Shown: positions 30,316 to 40,156 of the stretch, one piece after another
Layout: every line of letters begins with the position of its first letter
Position numbering within the stretch: position 1 is the first letter of the stretch
Assembly: GCF_022701175.1 (NCBI RefSeq)
Contig: NZ_CP078088.1
Location: 1,860,001-1,924,000, forward strand
Direction: 5' to 3'
DNA: 64,000 bases
Source of the DNA: Allobaculum sp. Allo2
GTDB taxonomy: Bacteria; Bacillota_I; Bacilli_A; Erysipelotrichales; Erysipelotrichaceae
Notes under the pieces: generated by a model
Told to the model about the DNA's origin: nothing
The model's database searches: none
The model's input: only the letters and a program-made list of their open reading frames with translations
Program-made: the position numbers and the translations under genes

Positions 30316-31744
30316 TCAATTCAGAAGGCGCCTTCTTGTGACCTGCTCACTGAGCGCCTCAAAAAATCCGTCCATTCCCTGCGGAATGCGACGGATTTTC
30401 GCATGTAAATCCAGTTTGAGGCGGACTTTATTCGGCTTCGAGAAGGCGCTTTTGAGCAGATTCTTCAGAAGATAAATGTTTTTCGAAGACATGAAGATAT
30501 AAACCGCGGGGCCCAGATTCTGCAGCTGCTTTGCGCTTACTTCATCGATCTCCAGCAGACGGCCATTTTCAAGACGATCGAGAAGATCCTGAATGGTCAC
30601 TTTGATCGAATCGTTTTCCGGATGAATATTGGAATCAAAGTCGAGTACGGCGCTCGCATCCGCTTCGTTAAGCGAATCGGCAAAGCCGTCCAGGAAATAC
30701 TCCAGACGGGAATAGCGATCCGGTTTGTACAGCGCGACGATCTTCTTATCCGGATAGCGATGACGCATGCCGCGGATCATTTCGCGAATAGCGGTCGGAT
30801 GGTGCGCGTAATCGTCTACAAGAACGTTTTCGCCGATTTCTTCAATCACAGAACGGCGGGCGATGCCCTTAAAGGAATCGATCTGTGCCGCAATCTGATC
30901 GGCCGGCATGCCAAGCTGATGCGCCAGCGCGAATGCGCCCAGGGAATCCCATACGAAAGGCAATCCGCTTTCGTGCAGGATGAGATCGACGATTTTCTCA
31001 CCTTTGTACAGAACGCTTAGCGTAGAGCCGTGTTCATCCTGCACCAGATTGACGCCCTGATAGTCATTGCCGTCGTTCAGACCGTATTTGACATACGGAA
31101 TGGGATAGTTCAGTCCGGGCAGCCAGGGGTCGTCGCCGAAGATGACGGCTTCTTTTTCGTCTGGCGAATGAAGCTCTGGAAGGCGGAAATGTAGTCGTCA
31201 AGATCTTTGTAGTAGTCGACGTGGTCGAGCTCAATATTGGTGATCAGCGCGTAGTCGGGATGATACGCCAGGAAATGCCGCTTGAATTCGCACGACTCGA
31301 GAACGAAATGCTTCGCATCGGCAGGCATATGGCCGTTTCCGTCGCCGATCAGATAGCCGGTCGGTTCCCACGCAGAAAGAATGTGCGCGAGCAGACCAGT
31401 CGTGGTGGATTTGCCATGACAGCCGGCTACGCAGATGGAATTGTAGGATTCCAGAAGATGGCCTAAAACTCGTTGTAGCGATACACTTTCACATCGTCCA
31501 TGGCTCTGGCCTGAACGAGTTCGGGATGATCGTCTTCAAACGCGAGACCGGCGATCACGGTATCGCCCGGCTGGATATTGGCGGGATCGAAGGAATAAAT
31601 TTCGATGCCGCGCTCTTTCAGTCCGTCTTCGGTAAAAATGTATTTTTCGATATCGGAGCCGCGCACCTCATTGCCTTGATCGGCAAGGATTTCGGCCAGA
31701 GCGGCCATGCCGGTTCCTTTGATGCCGGTAAAGAAATAATTCAT
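30316..31744 (-). CDS. murC: UDP-N-acetylmuramate-L-alanine ligase
   Basis: Adds L-Ala to UDP-MurNAc in peptidoglycan precursor synthesis. About 476 residues: Rossmann-like N-domain (FTGIKGTGMAALAEIL), ATP-binding loop AGCHGKSTTTGLLAHIL, NIELDHVDYY, and the C-domain DDYAHHPTAIREMI. Two breaks, near 31468 (T run short) and 31160 (A run short). The ATG overlaps the preceding stop (ATGA). GATAAGGA serves as ribosome binding site. Confidence 0.93.
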
Positions 31745-32559
31745 TCCTTATCGCCGTCCTTTGAAGACGTTCTTGCCGGACGCGAAAGATAGGCGGCAAG
31801 ATCCATAGGTTTGGAATGGGTATTCGAAGCGGCTGCGGCATTGCTGAGAAGCTCATCCGTCAGACGCGTGCGGTTTGTGTTTGTGCGCGCCGCTGCGGAA
31901 GCCTGCGCTGCCTCATGCGCCGGTGCGGCTTTTTCGGCTTCCTTAGCGGGCGCTTCGGCTGCGGCTTTGGGAGCAGCGGAACGGCGTTCGCCAAGCGGGG
32001 CGCGCTTTTTGGTTTTGGAGTTGTGCCGTACATTGGCGAGATGATCTGAATCATGTCGGAGTGATCCTGCGGTTCCGGCAGATTGATCGCATCGTGTACG
32101 GCGTCCACATCTTTCTGATCTTCGGGAAGGTTTCCGAAAATTGGAGAAAGAACGGCAGAGTAGTCAATAAAGGCGGTTTTATCCTTGCGGGAAGCACCTT
32201 TGCGCGCCTGGGCCGGTGCTTTTTTGCTTCCGTTTTTTCGCATGGCTTCTGGCAGTCTGGCTGCTGCTGTTTGTCGAAGGACTCAGCGTCTCTTCAACGC
32301 CCGCAAAGAGCGAAGATTCCGGCTTGCGGGAGGTGCTTGCCAGGAAATCGTTAGCCTGACGGTCCACTTCCGCCGGAGTGACCGGTTCGAGCACGGCTGG
32401 CGCCGGCGTTTCGTGAACCGCAGGAGAAACAGGCTCTGCAGCTGCAGGCTGTTCTTCAACAGGTTCTTCGGTGGTTTCTTCGACGACATCTTCGTCATCG
32501 TCTTCGATGGAATCGACGGTTTCAAACAGGAACGATTTCATCATGTCTTTAATTCCCAT
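31741..32559 (-). CDS. Hypothetical disordered protein between ytpP and murC
   Basis: About 273 residues after correction. N-terminus MGIKDMMKSFLFETVDSIED, then long Glu/Pro/Ala-rich disorder, a basic segment, a central block DYSAVLSPIFGNLPED and IQIISPMYGTTPK, Ala-rich disorder, and an end DLAAYLSRPARTSSKDGDKE. The paired SPIFG/SPMYG blocks look like short linear motifs. Breaks near 32245 (an A run two bases short) and 32015 (one A). TGCAAGGAGG precedes the start; its stop overlaps murC by 4 bp. Family unknown; in Bacillus this slot holds ytpQ-ytpR-sftA. Confidence 0.7.
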
Positions 32560-32561
32560 AG

Positions 32562-32885
32562 TTAAGCCTCCTTGCACGTATTGAGGAACGCCTGAATCTG
32601 TTCCGGGGTTTTTCTGTCCTTGGATACGAAACGTCCGATTTCCCTGCTGTCTTTAAAGACAGTAAAGGACGGAATGCCGAGAATTTCCTGCTCAATGGCA
32701 AGATCCAGCAGTTCGTCGCGATCCAGCATATAAAAATCGAATTCCGGATTGTCGGCGACAATCTTATCGATAAAGGTTTTCAGGTATACACAGTCCGGGC
32801 ACCATGCGGCGGACCACGCCAGAACAGCAGGCTTGTTCTGCTGCATGGCGTTCTTCACTTCAGTCGGGGTATGAAGCTGTTTCAT
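32562..32885 (-). CDS. ytpP: Thioredoxin-like protein YtpP
   Basis: A 107-residue thioredoxin-fold protein with active site WCPDC (AWSAAWCPDCVYLKTF) and the cis-Pro loop GIPSFTVF. Likely cytosolic thiol-disulfide reductase; the exact partner is unknown. The stop is 3 bp before the next start. Synteny with trmB upstream and murC downstream supports the YtpP name. Confidence 0.88.
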   Translation of the reverse strand: MKQLHTPTEVKNAMQQNKPAVLAWSAAWCPDCVYLKTFIDKIVADNPEFDFYMLDRDELLDLAIEQEILGIPSFTVFKDSREIGRFVSKDRKTPEQIQAFLNTCKEA

Positions 32886-32887
32886 TT

Positions 32888-33515
32888 TTAGCCTTTCTGC
32901 CAGATGGCCCGATAAATCGGGTTTCCGGCCTGTACAAATTTTTCTTCGTATTCAGTCAGCGGATCTTCCGGATGGTCTTCTCTTCGAAAATCGACGCTGA
33001 CTTCTTCCAGCATGAATCCGGCATGCGCAAACACAGGCAGGGAGTATTCGAAAAGCGCCTGGTTATCGGTTTTCATAATAACCTGACCGTTATCGGCCAG
33101 AACCGTTTTGTACTGTTCGAGAAAACCGGGCGCGCTCAGACGGCGCTTGGCGTTTCGTTTTTGGGCCAGGGATCGGAAAAGTTCAGATGAATGATATCGA
33201 GCTCGCCCGGCGCAAACCACTGCGACAGATCCGCGCCGTCGCCATATACGAGCGACAGATTGGACACGCCGGCTTCATCGAATTTTTCGCGGCCAGACCG
33301 GCAGCGCTTTCGTTGCGCTCGACAGCCACAAACGTATCCTGCGGATACAGCGCGGCCATTACGGCCGAGTAGCCGCCTTTGCCGCAGCCGATTTCGAGAT
33401 GGAGCTTTCCGTTTTTCGAAGAATTCCAGTTTCCTTTGTTCTGCTCAGGCGCATGAACACGCGAGGGCGATGTAGTCAGATAGTCAGCAGCCCAGGGAAT
33501 GCGGCGCATCCGCAT
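32888..33515 (-). CDS. trmB: tRNA (guanine-N7)-methyltransferase
   Basis: Methylates G46 of tRNA using SAM. About 209 residues: N-terminal [12 protein letters not shown] motif [17 protein letters not shown], catalytic region [17 protein letters not shown] and C-terminal TEYEEKF. Two A runs are one base short (near 33292 and 33165). The ATG overlaps the pepV stop (TGATG), so the two are coupled; GAAAGG lies upstream. Confidence 0.92.
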
Positions 33516-34908
33516 CAGGAAGCCAGCCTTTCAATCGCATCCGCGTAAATGGCGATCGCTTCTTCGAGTGCGTCTTCGGATACGCCTTCATCGGCGGAAT
33601 GAATCGAGCCGACGTGCAGATCGGCCGGTGCTTTTTCCCACGGCTTTTCAGGGCCAAAGGCTACGAAGTTGTCAAAGTGCTTGGCATACGTGCCGCCGCC
33701 GATCGTAATGGCCGGGGAGAACGTATCGCCCGTGTAGTCGGCATACGACTGCATCAGATCTTTACGAGTCTGGAATTCGGGTCTACAAAAGCGGCTTGCC
33801 TGCGGAAACCATTTTCGCATGCATGTCGACCGGACTTTCCTTGGCCGCTTCTTCAAAGCCGGCAAGAACCTTTTCGGGAGTGGTATCGTTTGGATAGCGG
33901 ATATCGATCAGAACGGAAGCGTGACCGTCCTTGATTTCGATCTGGCCCGGGTTCATCGTCAGAAAGCCCATGTAAAGGCCGTCGATATCGATGTGTTCCG
34001 GAGTGCCTTTCCAGTCCTTGAGCAGGGCATACATCGCATTGGAGAGCGCGTCGTTATACGCCTGGCCAACGTAGTTGAACAGATGTACTCCGGCATTGTT
34101 GCCAAGGTAAGGCGTAGAGCCGTGTGCCGGCTTGCCGATCATGGAAATATGCACGCCATCGTCTTCAATGGAATAGGAACCCTTCAGATCGTTGGTACGC
34201 AGATAGAAATCGAAAAGCGCGGGATCAAATTCCTTCGTGTTCAAAACGGCAGACGCGTTCTGAATGACGATATTCGGACGCTCGCCGGCTGTCATGGAAG
34301 AAATAATCGTGGGCGCATCGCTTTCGAGAAGCATATGGATGTTTCCCTTTTCGCCGTAAATGACCGGGAAATCCGCATCGGGGTAAATCCCATCGCCGGA
34401 ATCGGACCGCCGTTTTTCAGGTAGTAGTCGATGCCTTCCATGCCGCTTTCCTCATCGGTTCCGGCAATCAGATACACGGTCTTATTCAGCTTTACATTCT
34501 GATCGTGCAAAATTTTCATGGCATAGTACGCCGCCAGCAGCGGGCCTTTGTCATCGAGAACGCCGCGGCCAAACAGCCAGCCTTTTTCCTGCGTCAGATC
34601 ATAAGCCGGACGCGTCCAGCCGTCGCCGGCTGGTACAACATCAAGATGACCGAGAATGCCGACGCTTTCTGCGTCTGGTCCGGCATCGTGAATGGTAATC
34701 GTTCCGGCATAGCCGTCAAAGTTTTTGGTGGCAAAACCGTCCCGTTTTCCCATGGCCAGCATCGTTTCCAGGGCATCCTGAACGGCTGGACCAAAAGGCG
34801 CATTCGTATTCGCATGTTCCTTATCCCGGACGGAAGGGATGGAAACAAGGGTTTTGAGATCTTTTTAAAGGAATCAAAATACTGATTCGCAAGAGTACGA
34901 TAATTCAT
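33515..34908 (-). CDS. pepV: Dipeptidase PepV
   Basis: Zinc M20 dipeptidase of about 465 residues. Metal-binding motifs GHLDVVPAGDGW, GRGVLDDKGP and DEESGMEGIDYYL, lid domain, then GGTYAKHFDNFVAFGPE near the C-terminus. Breaks near 34865, 34388, 33787 and 33770 are each cured by adding one base to a T or A run. The start has only a weak upstream site (AGAAAGAG). Precedes trmB. Confidence 0.9.
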
Positions 34909-34983
34909 TTTGTTTTTTCACTCTTTCTGTCCTGTCTATTCTAGCACAGCGGCCCGTCTCTCTTCGGCTTTCGAATATGTACA

Positions 34984-35017
34984 AAACAAAAGACCAGAAG
35001 GGTGAGCTTCTGATCTT
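34984..35017 (-). terminator. Terminator of pnp
   Basis: Minus-strand AGATCAGAAG-CTCACC-CTTCTGGTCTTTT with one wobble pair, followed by GTTTTGT; 9 bp after the pnp stop. Confidence 0.75.
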
Positions 35018-35025
35018 TGCGTACT

Positions 35026-37295
35026 TTATTCCGCCGGGGTTTCGCTGGTTTCAGCGGCCGCTGCGGGACGGTCTTTATGATCGCCGTGATGGTCGCCATG
35101 ACGATGATCCGGACGTCTTCCGTTTCCGCCTGGTCTGCGGCCGCGGTCATTTCTTGGACCTCTGCGTTCCGGTTCTTTATAACCTTCCGGCTTAGGAAGC
35201 AGCGCTTTGGCCGAGACTTTGACTTTTCCGTCTTCAATTTCGGTGACTTTGACATCGATCACATCGCCGATCTTGAGAACGTCTTCCACATTTTCTACGC
35301 GGTTCCAGCTGATGTTGGATACGTGGAGCAGGCCGTCGGTTTTTCCGAACAGGTTGACGAAGGCGCCATAGCTTTCCACGCGGACAACCTTGCCCTCGTA
35401 CACGTCGCCGATTTTGGCTTCGCGGCAGATTTCGTTAATCGCCGCAACCGCCTTGTCGATGGCTGCCTGATCCTTGTGATAAATCACTACGGATCCGTCG
35501 TCTTCAATGTCGATCTTGACACCGTCGCAGTCGGCAATGATCTGGTTAATCATCTTGCCGCCCGGTCCGATGACATCCTTGATCTTGTCTACGGAAATCT
35601 TCATCTGGGCAATCTTCGGTGCATACGGCGAGAGCTGCTTGCGCGGTTCCGGAATGGTCGCGAGCATGTTGGCCAGAATTTCCTTGCGGGCTTTGTTGGC
35701 CTGTGCGAGGGCTTCCTGGAAAATCTCACGGGTAATGCCTTTGACCTTGATGTCCATCTGCAGAGCGGTAATTCCGTTTTCAGTTCCGGCTACCTTGAAG
35801 TCCATATCGCCGAAGTGGTCTTCCATACCCTGAATGTCGGTCAGAACGGTGTATTTGCCGCTCTCGTCATCCATGATCAGACCCATCGCAATACCGGCTA
35901 CCGGCGCCTTGATCGGAACACCTGCCGCCATCAGCGACATCGTGCCGGCGCAGATGGAGGCCTGCGAAGACGAACCGTTGGATTCGGTAACGTCCGCTAC
36001 CGTACGGATCGTGTACGGGAATTCTTCTACCGAAGGAAGAACTTTGGACAGTGCGCGTTCGCCTAAGGCACCATGACCGATTTCACGGCGTCCTGGAGAA
36101 CCCATGCGTCCGGTTTCGCCTACGGAGTAAGGCGGGAAGTTGTAGTGATGCATAAAGCGCTTGTTATCGACTTCGGTTACGTCGTCGATAATCTGGTTTT
36201 CATTGAGCGCGCCGAGCGTCGTCGAGGAAATAACCTGCGTTTCTCCGCGGGTGAACATGGCGGAACCATGAACGCGCGGCATCAGGTCAACCTGCGAGTT
36301 CAGCGGACGGATTTCGTCGATGGCGCGGCCGTCCGGACGAACCTTGTCTTCAATGATCAGGCGGCGGACTTCATCCGCTTCAATGTTGCGGCAGATCTGT
36401 CCAACCTGCTTAAGCGTACTGGCTTTCGCTTTTTCGCTTTCGTATTCTTTTGCTTCGTATTCCGCTACCGCCTTGTCGATCAGCGAATCGATTGCAGCGT
36501 AGCGCTCGAGTTTTTCTGAATGGATACCGCTTTGCGAATATCGCTTTCGTACGCGTCGCGTACAGCGGCTTCGAGCTGCTCGTCAAAGGCAAAAAGCTGA
36601 ATTTCGCGTTTTGGCTTGCCGCATGCAGCAATAATGGTTTCTTCAAAAGCACAGAGTTCCTTGATCTTTTCGTGACCGAACATCAGCGCTTCGAGCATGA
36701 CTTCTTCACTGACTTCGTTGGCGCCGGCTTCAACCATGTTGAGTGCCTGAGCCGTACCGGCAACGGTCAGATCAATTTCCGAACGTTCTGCCTGTTCCGT
36801 ATCCGGGTTCACAATGAATTCCCCGTCGATCAGACCGACTTTTACGCCGGCGATCGGTCCGCCAAACGGAATATCCGAAAGGCAGAGGGCCAGAGATGCA
36901 CCCAGCATCGCAGCCATTTCGCTCGATGCGTCCGGATCTACGGAAAAGACCGTGTTCACCACCTGAACTTCGTTGCGGAAGCCTTCCGCAAACAGCGGTC
37001 GGATCGGCCGGTCGATCATTCGGGCAGTCAGTGTCGCATGTTCAGTCGGACGTCCCTCGCGGCGCAGAAAGCCGCCTGGGATTTTGCCGGCCGCATACAG
37101 TTTTTCTTCATAGCTGACCGTTAAGGGAAAGAAATCCAGTCCTTCTTTGGCCTGGGCCGAAGCCACTGCGGTCGAAAGAATAACCGTGTCTTCATAGCGG
37201 ACGAGTACTGAGCCGCTAGCCTGTTTGGCGATTTCACCGGTTTCTACCGTGATGTTCTTTCCGCAAAAGTCAAGATGAAATACCTGTTTAGCCAT
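35026..37295 (-). CDS. pnp: Polynucleotide phosphorylase
   Basis: 3'-5' phosphorolytic exoribonuclease. About 756 residues: two RNase PH domains, KH domain ([14 protein letters not shown] in spirit, read as [11 protein letters not shown]) and S1 domain ([20 protein letters not shown]). The tail is unusual: a His/Asp/Arg-rich repeat ([14 protein letters not shown]) before Ala/Glu. One A missing near 36517. GAGGTAAA lies 12 bp before the ATG. In many bacteria pnp follows rpsO directly; here a lipoprotein gene and an IS66 element lie between. Confidence 0.94.
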
Positions 37296-37409
37296 CTTGT
37301 CTATTTACCTCACTTTTAGTTTATCAAGCGCTATCATAACACAACGAAAATCCTCGTTCTATCCCCCTTGGAAAGGAGTCGGCAATATGGGCTTTGAACA
37401 TTCGATTTT

Positions 37410-37438
37410 TGACACCGGAACCCGGATGCTCGGTGTCA
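37410..37438. other. Hairpin in the pnp leader region
   Basis: TGACACCG and CGGTGTCA pair around a short GC-rich loop, 115-145 bp upstream of pnp. No T run on either strand. It could be a processed leader stem like the one in enterobacterial pnp mRNA, or the end of an older transcript cut off by the IS66 insertion. Confidence 0.35.
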
Positions 37439-37512
37439 GACCATCTTGGCGCTGCAGATATCACCTCTGCCCGACGATGTTCTCTTCTCCGTTCCTTTTT
37501 CAGGTTCATTCG

Positions 37513-37520
37513 CCCTGTTC
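37513..37520. repeat. Target-site duplication, left copy
   Basis: CCCTGTTC directly abuts the left inverted repeat and is repeated exactly at 40007-40014. Eight bases is the normal IS66 duplication. Confidence 0.92.
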
Positions 37521-37545
37521 GTAAGTGTCAAACAATCGACGGGTA
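37521..37545. repeat. IS66 left inverted repeat
   Basis: Begins GTAAGTGTCAAACAA and ends GACGGGTA. Differs from the right copy at four positions. Confidence 0.9.
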
Positions 37546-37565
37546 TACGCGAGACTGAATATTAG

Positions 37566-37612
37566 ATACGCTAAACGGGATCCCTTTCGAGATCCCGCTT
37601 GGCGTATTTTTT
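37566..37612 (+). terminator. Terminator hairpin inside IS66 left end
   Basis: ATACGC..AACGGGATC and GATCCCGCTTGGCGTAT form a long stem followed by TTTTTT on the plus strand, overlapping the tnpC stop. It would block transcription entering from the left and may also end tnpC. Confidence 0.7.
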
Positions 37613-39451
37613 ATTCTTCATCGTTTTCTTCATACTTCGGATCCGGTCCACGGTATCCAATTCGAAGATATTCAGGTAAATCCTTTGAATACGGCAGAAG
37701 TGACTTCAATACATCTACCGCGATTTCATCGTCTTTGAACCATTTGAGTTCATCCAGAACGTACTCCATGTAGCGCTCTGGATTTAAGTCGTTCATTTCA
37801 GCCGATCGAAACAAAGTCATAAACGCTGCGACGACTTCCGCACCTTTGATACTCTTCGTAGTCTGGAAGTTTTTGCGATTGATCACGAATGGCTTTACGG
37901 CTCTTTCTGCCACATTATTGTCGATCGGATAATCACCGTCTTCCAGGTACCTTCCCAACGAGTTCGCTCGATCCATGAAGTACTTGGCTGCTCTGTAGGC
38001 GGTGCTTCTTTCCTCGAATCCACTCTGAATCTCCATCATGACTCTTGTGAGTCTTTCAAAGCAGGGCTTTGAAAGTTCCTGCCGAACTTCGGTTCTCGCC
38101 TCGTGCGAGTAAGAAGCAACGTGAGATTCGATGTGGTAGAGCTTCCCGAACAGAGACAGGGCTGTGAGCAGAATCTGGAGACCCGGACTTGGTTCGGGTC
38201 TCTCTGTTTCGTCCAGCTGGGCTGCCGCTTCTGCGGCCTCTTCGTCGTTCTCCAGTGTGGTCTTTTCCCACTTCAGGACGTCTGCCTGATACTGCGCGAA
38301 GTCTGACCGGACTTTGATGGCTTCGAAGATCTTTCTTCTCGCATGGGCCATACAGTTGAGCTTTCTGCAGGGGCCATAGTAGTTGGCATATGCATAAAGC
38401 CCGTCTGTCATAAGGGCATGACGAAAAGAACCGCCAAGGAGGGCGATTACGAACTCCTGTTTCTTGTAAGGGAAAAACTTATAGACAGCCATCTGGTTCT
38501 CTTCATAGATTCCGCTGACGGCGACAACCATAGAAGACTGTTTTCGATCTTTAACCTCCGTGCACTTTAAAACCGTCTCATCCATATGGACGACGTTACA
38601 GTTTGGGAGATCCTCAATCATTTGTTTTACGAGGGGCTTCAGATAAAGATCGTAAGTTTTTTCCAGGATGTTGCCCATGGTCTGACGGCTGATCGGCAGT
38701 CCCGTGAGACTCAGGTGCTTTTCCTGACGATAGGCCGGGGTTCCCATTACGAACTTATCGTAGGCAATTCCCGCGACCATAGAGGAAGTTGCGACACTCT
38801 TGTCGATCAGTGCAGGCTCGTCAGGTTCGGCGGTGCGGATGATGGCTTTCCCGTTTTCATCCGTACACTTGTTTGGGCACGCGACTGTCTCACGCAGCAC
38901 TTCTTCCAGCCTATAGCGAGCGGGAATCCGATGAATCCTATAGTGACGTTTCATTCCAACAGTTTTCATCTCACAGCCGCAAACTGGGCAAATGCGCTTT
39001 TCCCCTTCTACACTGAAGGTAGTGGTTTCTTTGACCGCTTCCTGCTTTCTGCACTTGGTGGAAGGTTTTTCTTGCTTCCTTCAACAGAACTGAGCTTTAA
39101 ATCTTCAGCTTCTTTACGATAGCGGTCTCCCTCTTCCTGATATTTCGCAGCCCGGTTAAAACAAACATCGGCTTTCAGATCAAGCTGAGCCAGCTGTTTA
39201 TTCAGAATATTGATATCTGGGCCGCCGTCCTCGTTTTCAGAGTAATCCAGTTTCAAGGGAACCATCTTTTCCGTAGAAGGACCAAAGCGGCCGCTTTTCA
39301 CGGCTTTATTGATTTCTTTAGCGAAATAGAGATCCAGGTACATATCCTCAATAAATTTGTCTTTCTCTTCTTCCGTCATGGTGCTGATCTGATGATGAAG
39401 ATCTTCGAGGAGCTCGTTGCGGATTGTCTGGTAAGGGTTCGGCACATTCAT
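37611..39451 (-). CDS. tnpC: IS66 transposase TnpC (frame interrupted)
   Basis: About 613 residues. N-terminal helix (leucine-zipper-like), zinc-binding motif CPVCGCEM, and DDE catalytic core with VHMDETVLK, MTDGLYAYAN and the Glu in NNVAERAVKPFV; C-terminal IS66-C region follows. The frame breaks near 39068, where one A is missing from an A run (restoring SKKKPSTKCRKQEAV). As in the housekeeping genes, this break is probably a sequence error, so the element may be functional. Confidence 0.9.
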
Positions 39452-39543
39452 GTATTAATTTTAACATATTTAGAGCGATAGATAAAGTAAATGGGATGAT
39501 TTATCTTGATATTCCTTCAAGAAAATCATCCTTTTAAATTGGT

Positions 39544-39930
39544 TTAAACATACTTATAAGTTCGTGGCAGAAATGCCGGCTGGGGAACAATCGACAGACC
39601 GGAAAGCAGAGAAGCCAGCTGCGAACAGTCAATTCGCATGAAGTCGGACTGGTCAGTGCTGACAGGCCACTGAAGGGAAGATCTGGAGAGTCGCTTATAA
39701 ACAAGCCAGAATCCATTTCCGTCACGAAGGATACCTTTGATCTTGTTCTTCTGTCGATTAACGAAGAGAAAGAGGGATCCATCCAGCGGATCCAGAGCGA
39801 GAGGTCCTTGAACCGGGGAGACGTAACCGTCAATTCCTTTGCGAAGGTCAGCAGGCATCTGAGCCAGATAGATGTTTTTAACTTTGGAGAAATCGATACC
39901 GAGATCGATTGCAGGGATGATTGATTCCAT
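39544..39930 (-). CDS. tnpB: IS66 accessory protein TnpB
   Basis: A 128-residue protein of the IS66 Orf2 family, with YLAQMPADLRKGIDG and VNRQKNKIKGILRDGNGFW, needed for transposition with TnpC. AAGGAGGC precedes the ATG, just inside the right end. Intact frame. Confidence 0.92.
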   Translation of the reverse strand: MESIIPAIDLGIDFSKVKNIYLAQMPADLRKGIDGYVSPVQGPLALDPLDGSLFLFVNRQKNKIKGILRDGNGFWLVYKRLSRSSLQWPVSTDQSDFMRIDCSQLASLLSGLSIVPQPAFLPRTYKYV

Positions 39931-39981
39931 GAAAAAGCCTCCTTGAATAAAGGAATTATCCCAAGGAGGCGGTCGAGAAAA

Positions 39982-40006
39982 TACCCGTCTTTTATTTGAC
40001 GCTTAC
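39982..40006. repeat. IS66 right inverted repeat
   Basis: On the minus strand begins GTAAGCGTCAAATAA and ends GACGGGTA. Confidence 0.9.
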
Positions 40007-40014
40007 CCCTGTTC
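40007..40014. repeat. Target-site duplication, right copy
   Basis: CCCTGTTC, identical to 37513-37520. Confidence 0.92.
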
Positions 40015-40077
40015 ACAATACCTGTTCAGGTTCCCGGTCAGATTCTCCACTCTTCTCTGGCGGCTTTGCGCCAGACG

Positions 40078-40103
40078 AAAACGCCGCAGAAAACTCTGCG
40101 GCG
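40078..40103 (-). terminator. Terminator of lipoprotein gene
   Basis: CGCCGCAGA / TCTGCGGCG (9-bp GC-rich stem, four-base loop) followed on the minus strand by TTTTCG; 54 bp after the stop at 40157. A further stem TCTGGCG/CGCCAGA (40056-40075) follows. Confidence 0.8.
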
Positions 40104-40156
40104 CTGGTTTGTGATTGTATCTCGGATCGGTTGGATCCGTCTTTTTCATTTACAGA

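Larger units (their letters stand above)
37521..40006. mobile_element. IS66-family insertion sequence
   Basis: 2486 bp. Imperfect 25-bp terminal repeats beginning GTAAG at each end (37521-37545 and 39982-40006, 21 of 25 matching), flanked by perfect 8-bp duplications CCCTGTTC. Carries tnpB and tnpC on the minus strand and no tnpA: only 50 bp separate the right repeat from the tnpB start. It is inserted between a lipoprotein gene and pnp. The perfect duplications indicate a recent simple insertion. Confidence 0.95.

Noticed and set aside
37611..39451. Programmed frameshift in IS66 tnpC
   Set aside because: IS66 TnpC is not known to need frameshifting and the break is the same A-run shortening seen in housekeeping genes.
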